Origin: Xanthobacteraceae bacterium
GTDB lineage: Bacteria; Pseudomonadota; Alphaproteobacteria; Rhizobiales; Xanthobacteraceae
Direction: 5' to 3'
DNA length: 15,825 nucleotides
Assembly: GCA_030043285.1 (NCBI GenBank)
Contig: JASHXZ010000446.1
Location: 1 to 15,825 of the forward strand
Below are positions 6,568-13,510 of this stretch, one piece after another; position 1 is the stretch's first letter; each line of letters opens with the position of its first letter. The notes beneath the pieces were generated by a model, which saw nothing but the letters and a program-made list of their open reading frames with translations, ran no database searches and was not told where the DNA came from. The position numbers were made by a program, and so were the translations under genes.

Positions 6568-7374
6568 ATGGATCGAGCAATAAAGCCCATGCTCGAAGTC
6601 AAGGGGCTGCGCAAAGTCTACGAGGATACGAGCCGCACCGTCGAGGCCATTCGCGACGTCAGCTTTTGCGTCGGTGAGGGCGAGCTGGTCTGTATCGTCG
6701 GCCCATCAGGCGCCGGCAAGACCACGCTGCTCAAGTGCATTGCCGGGCTTCTGGCGCCCACCGCCGGCGGAGTCATCGTCGAAGCAACGCCGGTGGTCGG
6801 TCCGCCGCCGGCGATGGCGGTGGTGTTCCAGGAATATGGCCGCAGCCTGTTTCCTTGGATGAGCGTGCATGACAACGTGATGCTGCCGCTCAAGCAGAAA
6901 AACATGCCGGCGGCGCGGCGCGAGGAGCTCGTCCGCGACGCGCTCGCGGCCGTGGATCTCAAAGGTGTCGAAAGCGCCTATCCGTGGCAACTCTCCGGCG
7001 GCATGCAGCAGCGCGTCGCTATCGCCCGCGCGGTCGCGTATGAGCCGCACGTGCTGCTGATGGACGAGCCGTTCGCGGCCGTCGACGCGCAAACCCGCGC
7101 CGATCTCGAGGACCTGATCCGCGTGCTGTGGCGTCGGCTCCGCGTCACCGTGCTGTTCGTCACTCATGACATCGACGAGTCGGTCTATCTCGGCCAGCGC
7201 GTGATGGTGATGTCGCAGGCGCCGACAGTCATCATGGAAGACGTGGCCGTCGACCTGCCCGACGAGCGCACGCAATTGGAGACGCGGTCGATGGCGCGGT
7301 TCGGCGAATTGCGCAAGCACATCTATTCGCAGATCCAATTGGCCAAGCAGGGCTGGCGTCCGCCGGCCGGGTAA
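6568..7374 (+). CDS. ABC importer ATP-binding protein (SsuB/TauB-like)
   Basis: A 268-aa cytoplasmic ATPase that powers the importer. All motifs are intact: Walker A GPSGAGKTT (45-53), Q-loop Gln88 in VVFQEYGRSLFPW, signature LSGGMQQR (142-149), Walker B VLLMDEP (162-168) with Glu167, D-loop AAVDAQTR, and the switch His200 in VTHDIDES. The LFPWMSVHDNV and THDIDE segments are typical of the nitrate/sulfonate/taurine group. About 60 residues after the H-loop form a short C-terminal tail without a recognisable regulatory domain. ATG 6568 was chosen over an upstream start at 6517 inside the permease gene; a GGGGGA lies 5-6 bases before it. An ATG at 6589 is an alternative. The gap to permease 2 is 19 bases. 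Confidence 0.95.
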   Translation: MDRAIKPMLEVKGLRKVYEDTSRTVEAIRDVSFCVGEGELVCIVGPSGAGKTTLLKCIAGLLAPTAGGVIVEATPVVGPPPAMAVVFQEYGRSLFPWMSVHDNVMLPLKQKNMPAARREELVRDALAAVDLKGVESAYPWQLSGGMQQRVAIARAVAYEPHVLLMDEPFAAVDAQTRADLEDLIRVLWRRLRVTVLFVTHDIDESVYLGQRVMVMSQAPTVIMEDVAVDLPDERTQLETRSMARFGELRKHIYSQIQLAKQGWRPPAG

Positions 7375-7447
7375 CCGTGATTGGACAGCCCACGCTCGCT
7401 CCTCTATCCATGCGGCCGACCAATCGAGCGACAAACGCGAGCCCAAC

Positions 7448-8344
7448 ATGACCGACACACCGCAATACACCCCGCCGGACGTCTGGGTCTGGGAGAAGGA
7501 CGACAGTCCCAACTGGCGCTATAGCAATACCAATCGCCCTATCGCGGGGCCGACGCATGAGAAGGCGTTGCCGCGCGGCAAGCATCCGCTGCAGCTCTAT
7601 TCGCTGGCGACGCCCAACGGCGTCAAGGTCACGATCATGCTGGAGGAATTGCTGGCCGCCGGTCACAGCGGAGCGGAATACGACGCTTGGCTGATCCGGA
7701 TCGGTGAAGGCAACCAGTTTGGCAGCGGATTTGTCGGGGTGAACCCGAATTCCAAAATCCCGGCGCTCATGGACTATAGCCAACAGCCGCCGCAACGCGT
7801 GTTCGAATCCGGCGCGATCCTGCTCTATCTGGCGGATAAATTCGGCGCCTTCCTGCCAAAGGATAGCGGCAAGCGCACCGAGGCACTGAACTGGCTGTTC
7901 TGGCAGATGGGTTCAACGCCCTATGTCGGCGGCGGCTTCGGGCACTTCTATGCCTATGCTCCGGTGAAGATCAAATACGCCATCGACCGTTTTACGATGG
8001 AGGTGAAGCGCCTGCTCGACGTGCTCGACCGGCAGCTTGCGGACAACCGCTTCATCGCCGGCGACGAATATACCATCGCCGACATGGCGATCTGGCCGTG
8101 GTACGGCAACGGCATGTTGAACGGCGCCTCATACAACGACCCGCGCAAGTTCCTGCAGACGCACGAATATAAAAACCTGACGCGCTGGACCAAAGAAATC
8201 GGCCAACGCCCGGCCGTCAAGCGTGGGCGAATGGTCAATCGCCTCAGCGGGCCGCCCGAAGAACAATTGCACGAGCGACATGACGCCAGCGATTTCGAGA
8301 CCAGAACGCAGGACAAGGTCGGCGCGCCGGCGACCGGATCGTAA
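7448..8344 (+). CDS. yghU: YghU-type glutathione transferase / disulfide-bond oxidoreductase
   Basis: A 298-aa cytoplasmic nu-class glutathione transferase, recognised by close similarity over its whole length to E. coli YghU (288 aa): RPIAGPTHEKALPRGKHPLQ, LATPNGVKVTIMLEELL, EYDAWLIRIGEGNQFGSGF, NPNSKIPAL and the C-terminal EQLHERHDASDFET tail. The thioredoxin-like domain carries Thr55-Pro-Asn57 at the glutathione thiol site and cis-Pro105; Glu120-Ser121 (FESGAILLYL) should bind the gamma-glutamyl group. The helical domain follows from about 150, with DEYTIADMAIWPW. YghU relatives bind two glutathiones and reduce disulphides or organic peroxides. The 73-base gap from the ATPase makes co-transcription possible. 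The ribosome binding site is weak (GCGAG), but the N-terminus matches the family, so the start is secure. It could detoxify products of the oxidative pathway (inference). Confidence 0.95.
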   Translation: MTDTPQYTPPDVWVWEKDDSPNWRYSNTNRPIAGPTHEKALPRGKHPLQLYSLATPNGVKVTIMLEELLAAGHSGAEYDAWLIRIGEGNQFGSGFVGVNPNSKIPALMDYSQQPPQRVFESGAILLYLADKFGAFLPKDSGKRTEALNWLFWQMGSTPYVGGGFGHFYAYAPVKIKYAIDRFTMEVKRLLDVLDRQLADNRFIAGDEYTIADMAIWPWYGNGMLNGASYNDPRKFLQTHEYKNLTRWTKEIGQRPAVKRGRMVNRLSGPPEEQLHERHDASDFETRTQDKVGAPATGS

Positions 8345-8360
8345 AGCCAGCTTTCGCGGT

Positions 8361-8385
8361 CCGGAGTCCGGCAGGCTCTTTTAAT
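8361..8385 (+). terminator. Possible terminator after yghU
   Basis: A small palindrome CCGGAGTCCGG is followed within a few bases by GGCTCTTTTAA, and the flanking GCC/GGC can lengthen the stem. The T-run supports a rho-independent terminator 17-40 bases after the yghU stop, but the stem is short. Confidence 0.35.
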
Positions 8386-8414
8386 CGTGATTTCGTCGAC
8401 ATCGCTTCGGCGCA

Positions 8415-8448
8415 ATTTTTGAAAAATATCCGCTTTTCCGCGAAAGCG
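8415..8448. repeat. Two adjacent small inverted repeats
   Basis: ATTTTTGAAAAAT (8415-8427) is a perfect odd palindrome in a locally AT-rich patch, and CGCTTT (8431-8436) pairs with AAAGCG (8443-8448) across 6 bases. They lie in the 278-base gap between yghU and the SHOCT gene and could be operator or terminator elements; no specific regulator is implied. Confidence 0.3.
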
Positions 8449-8622
8449 TGAGGCGATAGCCGGAGCGTGATAATGCTGCGCTTCGTCGTGGCGACAAATC
8501 GGAGACGGACAACCGCGGGCCGTTCACGGGCGCGGTCAGCTTGATTTATCACTGCGCGTGTACGAGCACATGCTCGGCGGGAAGTCTGTGATTTCGCTCC
8601 TATGAACCATGAGGAGGTTGCG

Positions 8623-9006
8623 ATGTTCTTCCTTCATGAAGGCTTCACCTATCGAAATTTCCTTCTGGACGTACTCGCGATATTCGTTTTCATTGTTTGG
8701 TTCTGGCTGCTTGTCACGGTCGCTTCCGATCTGTTCCGGCGCCACGACATATCAGGCTGGACCAAGGCGATCTGGGTGATCGCGGCCATTGTATTCCCAT
8801 ATTTTGCCGTGCTCGCGTATTTGATCTTTCAGGGCAAAGGGATGGCCGAACGCAATGCTCAGCAGTCTCAGCAGGCGCGCGATGAGCTCCGCCGCATTGT
8901 CGGCTTCAGCGCCGCGGATGAAATCGACAAGCTCGACCGGCTCAAGAAAGCAGGCTCGATCAGCGACGCCGAATTTACCCGCCTGCGCGCTCGGCTCGTG
9001 CAGTAA
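8623..9006 (+). CDS. Small two-helix membrane protein with C-terminal SHOCT domain
   Basis: A 127-aa protein. Two membrane helices are clear: LLDVLAIFVFIVWFWLLVTV (about 14-33) and AIWVIAAIVFPYFAVLAYLIF (about 49-69). The second with its preceding RRHDISGWTK resembles the phospholipase D N-terminal (PLDc_N) membrane region common in small bacterial proteins. The C-terminal ~28 residues (DEIDKLDRLKKAGSISDAEFTRLRARLV) are a SHOCT domain, a short helical oligomerisation motif. An upstream ATG at 8602 is in frame, but GAGGAGG (8611-8617) lies 5 bases before ATG 8623, so 8623 is the likely start. Function is unknown; relatives are often stress-associated or envelope proteins. It is probably a single-gene unit. 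Confidence 0.82.
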   Translation: MFFLHEGFTYRNFLLDVLAIFVFIVWFWLLVTVASDLFRRHDISGWTKAIWVIAAIVFPYFAVLAYLIFQGKGMAERNAQQSQQARDELRRIVGFSAADEIDKLDRLKKAGSISDAEFTRLRARLVQ

Positions 9007-9487
9007 CGCGGCCTGCTTCTCGGCTGATCGCGATCAACTACAGATTCGCAACAGCACGCACTATCGAACCAGTCATACACATCTTGATCTGCCGGAGCAT
9101 AAAAAGCACGGCAGATAGAAAAAGTTTATTTCTCCCGTCATATTTGTGCCATAGATCGGTGATGCGGTGTAGAGGCGAGCGAAAGTTCGCCATTTGTGGG
9201 GCGCGTTTATCATCTCTCTCCAATCGTACTGTCTGTCGCTTCTGCGACCGCTTGCGCGCGCCGCAAATTGGGCAATGCGGAAGGCTGCTAAACGTCTGGA
9301 AAGCGGACTCGAATTTTTAAGTCGCCCTCATGGCGGAGGAGACTTGCCGCGTCGTTGGCTTCGCCGATCTTCAATATGAAGCTGAGCGCGTGCGGCGCTC
9401 ATCCGTCACCTTTCAAATTCGCAGTTGCGCCATCCAGTGGACCCACAACGATACGCCTCGACGCAGTCGGGGCATTGGAGAAGGCCA
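9007..9487. other. Long intergenic region, partly AT-rich
   Basis: These 481 bases contain no gene I can support. The part around 9080-9170 is clearly richer in A and T than the surrounding genes. It contains the palindrome TGATCGCGATCA (9025-9036), an 8-bp inverted repeat (9087-9116) and a small GCGAA/TTCGC repeat at 9179-9190. The promoter of the 407-aa gene should lie in the last ~150 bases, but no clear boxes are visible. Confidence 0.5.
9087..9116 (+). terminator. 8-bp inverted repeat, candidate terminator or operator
   Basis: ATCTGCCG (9087-9094) is perfectly complementary to CGGCAGAT (9109-9116); inside the loop, GC at 9097-9098 can also pair with GC at 9106-9107. Downstream is AGAAAAAGTTTATTT, only partly T-rich. 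It lies 80 bases after the SHOCT gene and could terminate its transcript. Confidence 0.4.
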
Positions 9488-10711
9488 ATGAGCAACGCAA
9501 CCACACTGAAGGGCGCAAGCATTTCACTGCCGGCGGAATTCGAATTCGGCGAAGTTCCCACACACGCTCTGCCGATCGTACCCGCTCCGGCTGCACCTGG
9601 TCTTGGCCCGCTGGCCGCTTTTGTCGGGACTTTCAAAGGCAGCGGCTTCAACACGATATTCCGCCCCGACAGCGCCAAGACGCCGACAGTGCTGCCTATT
9701 CCAATCGCCGGCAGCGACAATGTTTTGGAATTGAACCTGACCGCCGAAACCCTGACCTTCTCGCCCGCGCTCGGTACCGTTCCTAACCGCGGGTCGCTGC
9801 AGCAGCCCGACGCGTTCCTCAACGGCGTGCCTTATCTTCAAGCCATCAATGACGTGACCACACCGGGCGTCTCTACCGGCATCCACGCTGAGCCAGGTCT
9901 GTGGATGATCGTCCCCGAAACCACGATTCCCAAGGAGGGCATTACCCTCGTCCGCATGGCGTCGATACCGCACGGCACGACCATCAACGCGCAGGGCACC
10001 TCAAGCACCGTCAACGGAAAACCCACTATAGCGGCAGTCGATATCACGCCGTTCCCTACGCCACCAAACGGCATCCCGCCGGGACCGCCTCCCGCCGGTA
10101 CAATCAAATTCGCCAGTCAGACCGCCGCCGATGCGAAGACCGCGCGTATCCCGCAGGATCTGAGCACTTACATTGCTGCCGGCACCATCACCCAGGCTAT
10201 CCTTGACGATCCGAACACAGTTCTGCGCGACGTCATCAGCACGCAGACAATCACAGAAACGACCACGATATTCATCGCCACCAACCCTGTTCTCCCGCTG
10301 TTCGGGGGCGGAACAGATAACATCGCGTTCCTGACCGGCGCGCCAGATATCACTCTCACAAAACCGATTGGCACTCCGCCGCCGGCGCCGAACGGACAAT
10401 CGCTGCAAATGACGGCGACCTTCTGGATCGAAACGGTTCAGCACACCATTGTGGTGCCGATCTTCAAGGTGGGGCAGCCGGCTCTTCTGGTCAAACCCGC
10501 GGCAGCCAATCCAAGACAACCTGTCCCGACGTTTACCGTTACGCCGCCCATCGACATTCCGGTGCCGCGGACGATCACGGTCACGTCGACGCAGATTCAG
10601 TATTCCCAGATCGTGATGCTGAACTTCAACGGCCTGACTTGGCCGCACGTGTCGGTCGCCACGCTGGTGCCCGACGCCGCCTTGCCGGTTCCGCCGTCAG
10701 TGTGGAGTTGA
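9488..10711 (+). CDS. Uncharacterised beta-rich 407-aa protein, possibly nitrobindin/FABP-like
   Basis: I do not recognise an established name. The protein has no signal peptide and no membrane helix, so it is likely cytoplasmic. It is rich in Thr, Pro, Ile and Val with few charges and predicts as mostly beta strand. Residues 39-54 (LGPLAAFVGTFKGSGF) resemble the L-x-PLA-x-x-x-GTWxGxG opening of nitrobindin/FABP-like barrels, and GLWMIVPETTIPKEGITLV and GTTINAQGT could be later strands. This suggests a calycin-type ligand-binding fold, though the protein is more than twice nitrobindin length. A Pro-rich linker (PNGIPPGPPPAG) near 200 may separate two domains; the C-terminal half has TATFWIETVQHTIVVPIF. 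A GGAGAAGG ribosome binding site supports ATG 9488. It has its own long upstream region and converges on the 95-aa gene. Confidence 0.8.
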   Translation: MSNATTLKGASISLPAEFEFGEVPTHALPIVPAPAAPGLGPLAAFVGTFKGSGFNTIFRPDSAKTPTVLPIPIAGSDNVLELNLTAETLTFSPALGTVPNRGSLQQPDAFLNGVPYLQAINDVTTPGVSTGIHAEPGLWMIVPETTIPKEGITLVRMASIPHGTTINAQGTSSTVNGKPTIAAVDITPFPTPPNGIPPGPPPAGTIKFASQTAADAKTARIPQDLSTYIAAGTITQAILDDPNTVLRDVISTQTITETTTIFIATNPVLPLFGGGTDNIAFLTGAPDITLTKPIGTPPPAPNGQSLQMTATFWIETVQHTIVVPIFKVGQPALLVKPAAANPRQPVPTFTVTPPIDIPVPRTITVTSTQIQYSQIVMLNFNGLTWPHVSVATLVPDAALPVPPSVWS

Positions 10712-10740
10712 CACGCGCACAATCGGGTTCGACGCGCATG

Positions 10741-10773
10741 CTCCGTCTCGCAGCGACGAGCTGTGAGACGGAG
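10741..10773. terminator. Strong 13-bp hairpin after the 407-aa gene
   Basis: CTCCGTCTCGCAG (10741-10753) pairs along its whole length with CTGTGAGACGGAG (10761-10773), with one G-U pair, around a 7-base loop. It starts 30 bases after the stop codon. No T-tract follows, but the stem is strong enough to be the 3' end structure. Confidence 0.55.
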
Positions 10774-10812
10774 GAAAGCGCACAGCGCTACCCGACCCCG
10801 CTCGCACAACGA

Positions 10813-10831
10813 GAGGCGCCGCCGGCGCCTC
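10813..10831. terminator. GC-rich 8-bp hairpin between convergent genes
   Basis: GAGGCGCC (10813-10820) pairs perfectly with GGCGCCTC (10824-10831) around a GCC loop. It lies 22 bases past the stop codon of the leftward 95-aa gene and can serve both strands; ATTC follows on the plus strand. Confidence 0.55.
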
Positions 10832-10852
10832 ATTCATGCACGCGACGATACG

Positions 10853-11140
10853 CTAGGCCGGCATATTCCTGGTTCGCGCAAGCGCGGCGCCGAACGTCCA
10901 GGGCATCGATGCAGCGACGCCATGATTGGCGTGCGTCGTTCCCTGCCAGACCCCGAACAACCGTTCGCCAATTTCACGGTACGTCTGCCAATCCCATTCG
11001 ACGCCCAGGTGCTTCATGTACTGACCGAACAGGCAGTCGCCTTCGCCGTTTCTCCAATTGTACTCTTCAGCTGCATTTTTTGTTTCGAGCCACGCCACAA
11101 ACGTCTGCCGGCTTATCGCCCATTTGGGATTATTGAGCAT
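10853..11140 (-). CDS. Tryptophan-rich 95-aa protein of unknown function
   Basis: A 95-aa soluble protein I cannot name. Seven Trp residues (7, 17, 29, 49, 51, 65, 81) and the central segment EEYNWRNGEGDCLFGQYMKHLG (25-46) look like a folded, conserved domain. A single Cys36 sits in the CLFGQY motif. There is no signal peptide or membrane helix. The ATG at 11140 is preceded by AGGAG about 8-9 bases upstream. An in-frame start 13 codons earlier adds a basic, unlikely extension, so it was not used. Shadow frames here lack this amino-acid pattern, and the ribosome binding site supports a real gene. It is transcribed leftward and alone, converging on the 407-aa gene; similar small proteins occur in phage-like or accessory regions (weak impression). 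Confidence 0.7.
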   Translation of the reverse strand: MLNNPKWAISRQTFVAWLETKNAAEEYNWRNGEGDCLFGQYMKHLGVEWDWQTYREIGERLFGVWQGTTHANHGVAASMPWTFGAALARTRNMPA

Positions 11141-11643
11141 TATCGGTTCTCCTGCCTTGGTTTTTCTAGCCGTTTGCACGCTTGCCCTCGAAAGGATCGA
11201 TCATGCCTGCCAAGGTGCCGTGAGCAGGATCGTTGGCGAGCATTCACCCCAAAGTGCGCCAAAATCCGACTCTTAAACGACTAACCGCGATGAGGTTTCT
11301 TACCTCAGCGCATAATTGCGCGGCATGCCGCGCCCTCGCGCATGTGCATCGGCAATCGCTCGGCACCGCGCCTTTAAACAAACGTCGCGTCGAGCCGTGC
11401 GTTCCGTCCGCGATGCGATCCGGGCATTCCAACTGTGTCACTTTGCGGACGTTTGCGGATGCCCCAGCGCGGCGAAGCCCACGCCGTCCGAGCCGGCAAT
11501 GAAAGACGCGGGCCCGGGCAGAGTTTGTCATCGGCTTGCGCTTCGCGGCCCCCTTGGCGCTTTTGCCCACGCTGCGCTGGCCGTAATATTCCAGTCCGGC
11601 GATCTGTTATAGTGCCTGCTCGACCGCAAGCTTGGGGGCTCAC
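11141..11643. other. Long intergenic region with palindromes
   Basis: These 503 bases separate the divergent 95-aa and five-helix membrane protein genes and carry no supported gene. They contain a TGAGGT/ACCTCA hairpin (11291-11307) and a perfect 16-bp palindrome (11318-11333). TATAGT near 11609 could be a -10 box for the rightward gene, but a matching -35 is not clear. On the minus strand, around 11490-11608, an open frame encodes GLEYYGQRSVGKSAKGAAKRKP followed by low-quality Arg-rich sequence; it could be a decayed gene fragment. Confidence 0.5.
11318..11333. promoter_or_regulatory. Perfect 16-bp palindrome, possible operator
   Basis: GCGCGGCATGCCGCGC is its own reverse complement over all 16 bases. 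It lies between two divergently transcribed genes, about 180 bases from the start of the leftward one and 310 from the rightward one. A dimeric repressor site or a cruciform is possible; no matching known operator was recognised. Confidence 0.35.
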
Positions 11644-12141
11644 GTGGAAGCATCCGGTTATCTCTATACGATCGCGGCTGCCGGCATGTCCTTCGCCGGC
11701 TTGTCAGTCCTGACAATGATCCTGCGGCAAATACTCGGCGGCCAGCTGACCAAGTTCGACAGTTTCGTTACGCGCAGCTGGATTCAACTGGGGTTCATGG
11801 TCACGCTCGGCGCGATCCTGCCGCCGCTGTTCGCTTTGTTTGAAGTCTCGCCGGCACTGGTTTGGCGCACTGCGAGCGTTTTGATGGCGTTTATTCTCGG
11901 GTCCTGGGCGTTGACATTCCCGCGGCGCCGGCTTGCGACCAAGTCAACGCGCCTGCCACCACAGGTCATAACTTTCTTGTCGGCCATGGTTCTCATTGCG
12001 CTCGCTCTTGCAGCGAACGCGATTGCGGTGCCGCTTGAGCGTCTACCGGGCGTCTATGCGGCATCGGTAACCGCAACACTTGTTGGCGCCGCGATGTTGT
12101 TCCTGTTCACGTTCGTGCACTGGTACGATGCCGAACTTTGA
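11644..12141 (+). CDS. Five-helix integral membrane protein of unknown function
   Basis: A 165-aa inner-membrane protein. Five hydrophobic segments are visible: YLYTIAAAGMSFAGLSVLTMIL, WIQLGFMVTLGAILPPLFALF, VWRTASVLMAFILGSWALTF, VITFLSAMVLIALALAANAI and YAASVTATLVGAAMLFLFTFV. Short basic loops (FPRRRLATKSTR) follow the third. I do not recognise a named family and no catalytic motif is evident. A GTG at 11644 is preceded by GGGGG at 6-10 bases; a TTG at 11632 is also open but overlaps that purine run, so GTG was chosen. The gene stands alone between a 503-base gap and the palindromic element. Function cannot be assigned. Confidence 0.72.
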   Translation: MEASGYLYTIAAAGMSFAGLSVLTMILRQILGGQLTKFDSFVTRSWIQLGFMVTLGAILPPLFALFEVSPALVWRTASVLMAFILGSWALTFPRRRLATKSTRLPPQVITFLSAMVLIALALAANAIAVPLERLPGVYAASVTATLVGAAMLFLFTFVHWYDAEL

Positions 12142-12502
12142 GCGGGGCTTTGCTGCCCATCGCGCTAAAGCGCATGGGGCGAGCAATACGCGGACCCAGC
12201 AGCGACGGTGCGGATACCGACTATGCGCCGCTCGGCGTTCCGCCCTCCTTTTTTATTTGGGACAGCTTTCGTGCAGTGGCTTGGCAAAGCTCGGACACGA
12301 ACAAAAAACACACTGCCAGAATGATGAAACTCGCGCTGTTGCCCTCATCCTGAGGTGCTCGCGCGCAGCGCGAGCCTCGAAGGATGTAGGCCGAGGCGCT
12401 CGGGCCTGCATCCTTCGAGGCTCGGCGCGTTGCGCCGAGCACCTCAGGATGAGGGAAACAGGGCAAGTATTGCGATCGGAGAAAAAGTCGTGCCGCAAGC
12501 AA
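12142..12502. other. Intergenic region carrying a composite palindromic element
   Basis: These 361 bases lie between the stop codons of a rightward and a leftward gene. The first 200 bases show nothing definite apart from an AT-rich patch near 12245-12320. The remainder is dominated by the long inverted repeat at 12342-12455, which may also act as terminator for both convergent genes. Confidence 0.6.
12342..12455. repeat. Composite palindromic intergenic element (REP-like)
   Basis: A 114-base element whose two ~51-base arms are reverse complements with few differences: outer CCCTCATCCTGAGGTGCTCG, inner CCTCGAAGGATG, and an apex CCGAG-GCG-CTCGG. Each arm also holds its own hairpin: GCTCGCGC-GCA-GCGCGAGC (12357-12375) and GCTCGGCGC-GTT-GCGCCGAGC (12420-12440). 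The two local stems differ in sequence yet both remain perfectly paired, so pairing has been preserved. I recognise this TCATCCTGAGG...CTCGAAGGATG style as a dispersed repeat of Bradyrhizobium-like genomes. It can fold as one long hairpin or a cloverleaf and may terminate both flanking transcripts. Confidence 0.85.
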
Positions 12503-13510
12503 TCACCGCGCCCGCTGCGCGGCGCGCGCCACGCTCCGCTGCAGCCGCGCCTCGCGCCAGAACAGAAAGAAGCCGGAGGCGACCACGATGGCGGAGCCGA
12601 GCAACAGGCTCGCCGACGGCACGTCGCCCCAGACGAAAAAGCCGAAACCGAGCGCCCAGGCCAGCATCAGGTAATAGAACGGCGCCACCGCGGTGGCCGG
12701 TGCCAGATGCAGCGCCTGGGTCCAGAAATACTGGCCGACCGCATTGGTAAAGCCGGTGCCGAACATCATGACGGCGTCGATCGGCTGCGGCCAACGAAAG
12801 CCGAACAGCAGCAGGAAAGAATGCAGCACCGCGAGCGTGGTGATCTGCCAGATCATTAGCGTATTGGCGGATTCGGTCTTGCTCATGCCGCGCACCGCGA
12901 CGGTGACGCTGCCGTAGAGCACCGCGTTGCCGAGCGCGAACAGGGCGCCGAGCGAGAACGAATTGGCGCCCGGCCGCGCCACGATCAACACGCCGGCGAA
13001 GCCGATCAGCAGCGCGGCCCAGCGCGCCACACTGGTGCGCTCCTTGAGCCAGAAAATCGACACCAAAGCGGCGAACAAAGGTGCCGAGAAATTGATCGAC
13101 ACCGCGCCGGCAAGCGGCATCAGCGTGAAGGCAAGCGCAAACAGCGTTTGCGAGGTGGCCTGCGACAGTCCGCGGGCCAAATGATCCCGCGGGCGGCGCG
13201 TGGCGTAGACCCCAAGGCCGGTCACCGGCAGCATGACGGCGGCGCAGACCACGAACGACGCGAACGAGCGCGCGAACACCACTTCGCCGACCGGATAGAG
13301 GCCGACCAGCCATTTGGTCAGCGCCGCGGCGGTGGCGAACAGGATGGTGGCGAGCACCATGCAGAGGATGCCGCGCGGCACATGATCCTTGTGAATTTGC
13401 TCGTCTTTGCGAATTTTCTCCAAAGCGGCGGGCACCGGCGCGGCGCCCGGAAACTGCGCGCGAGCGGCCGGCTTGTCGTTCACGGTAGACGGATCGGTGC
13501 GCTGGTCCAT
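12503..13510 (-). CDS. EamA/DMT-superfamily transporter (RhaT/YdcZ-like permease)
   Basis: A 335-aa inner-membrane protein with about ten helices in two EamA repeats, roughly 46-178 and 188-318. Recognisable parts are ILCMVLATILFATAAALTKWLVG (first helix, TKW typical of the family), VFARSFASFVVCAAVML, the repeat-1 end VSINFSAPLFAALVSIFWLKERTS (the WLKE motif) with LLIGFAGVLIVARPG, and in repeat 2 the ATAVAPFYYLMLAWALGFGFFVWGD segment followed by LLLGSAIVVASGFFLFWRE. An unusual ~45-residue hydrophilic N-terminus (EKIRKDEQIHKDH) precedes helix 1, so the start is less certain; there is only a weak GAG before ATG 13510. DMT proteins export or import metabolites; the substrate is not predictable. 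It is divergent from the MCDYSL gene. Confidence 0.92.
   Translation of the reverse strand: MDQRTDPSTVNDKPAARAQFPGAAPVPAALEKIRKDEQIHKDHVPRGILCMVLATILFATAAALTKWLVGLYPVGEVVFARSFASFVVCAAVMLPVTGLGVYATRRPRDHLARGLSQATSQTLFALAFTLMPLAGAVSINFSAPLFAALVSIFWLKERTSVARWAALLIGFAGVLIVARPGANSFSLGALFALGNAVLYGSVTVAVRGMSKTESANTLMIWQITTLAVLHSFLLLFGFRWPQPIDAVMMFGTGFTNAVGQYFWTQALHLAPATAVAPFYYLMLAWALGFGFFVWGDVPSASLLLGSAIVVASGFFLFWREARLQRSVARAAQRAR

Noticed and set aside
9038..9193. A minus-strand frame giving a 51-aa peptide starting MANFRSPLHRITDLW
   Set aside because: Amino-acid composition is plausible, but no ribosome binding site precedes the ATG, codons are AT-ending unlike the genome, and it crosses the inverted repeat at 9087-9116. 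Not enough support.
10722..10745. GGTTCGA resembling a tRNA T-loop
   Set aside because: Flanking bases do not form a T-stem, and no acceptor or anticodon arm is present; it belongs to the 3' region of the 407-aa gene.
11244..11608. Minus-strand frame with GLEYYGQRSVGKSAKGAAKRKP
   Set aside because: The first ~30 residues look protein-like, but the rest is Arg/Cys-rich and there is no start codon with a ribosome binding site. At most a decayed gene fragment.
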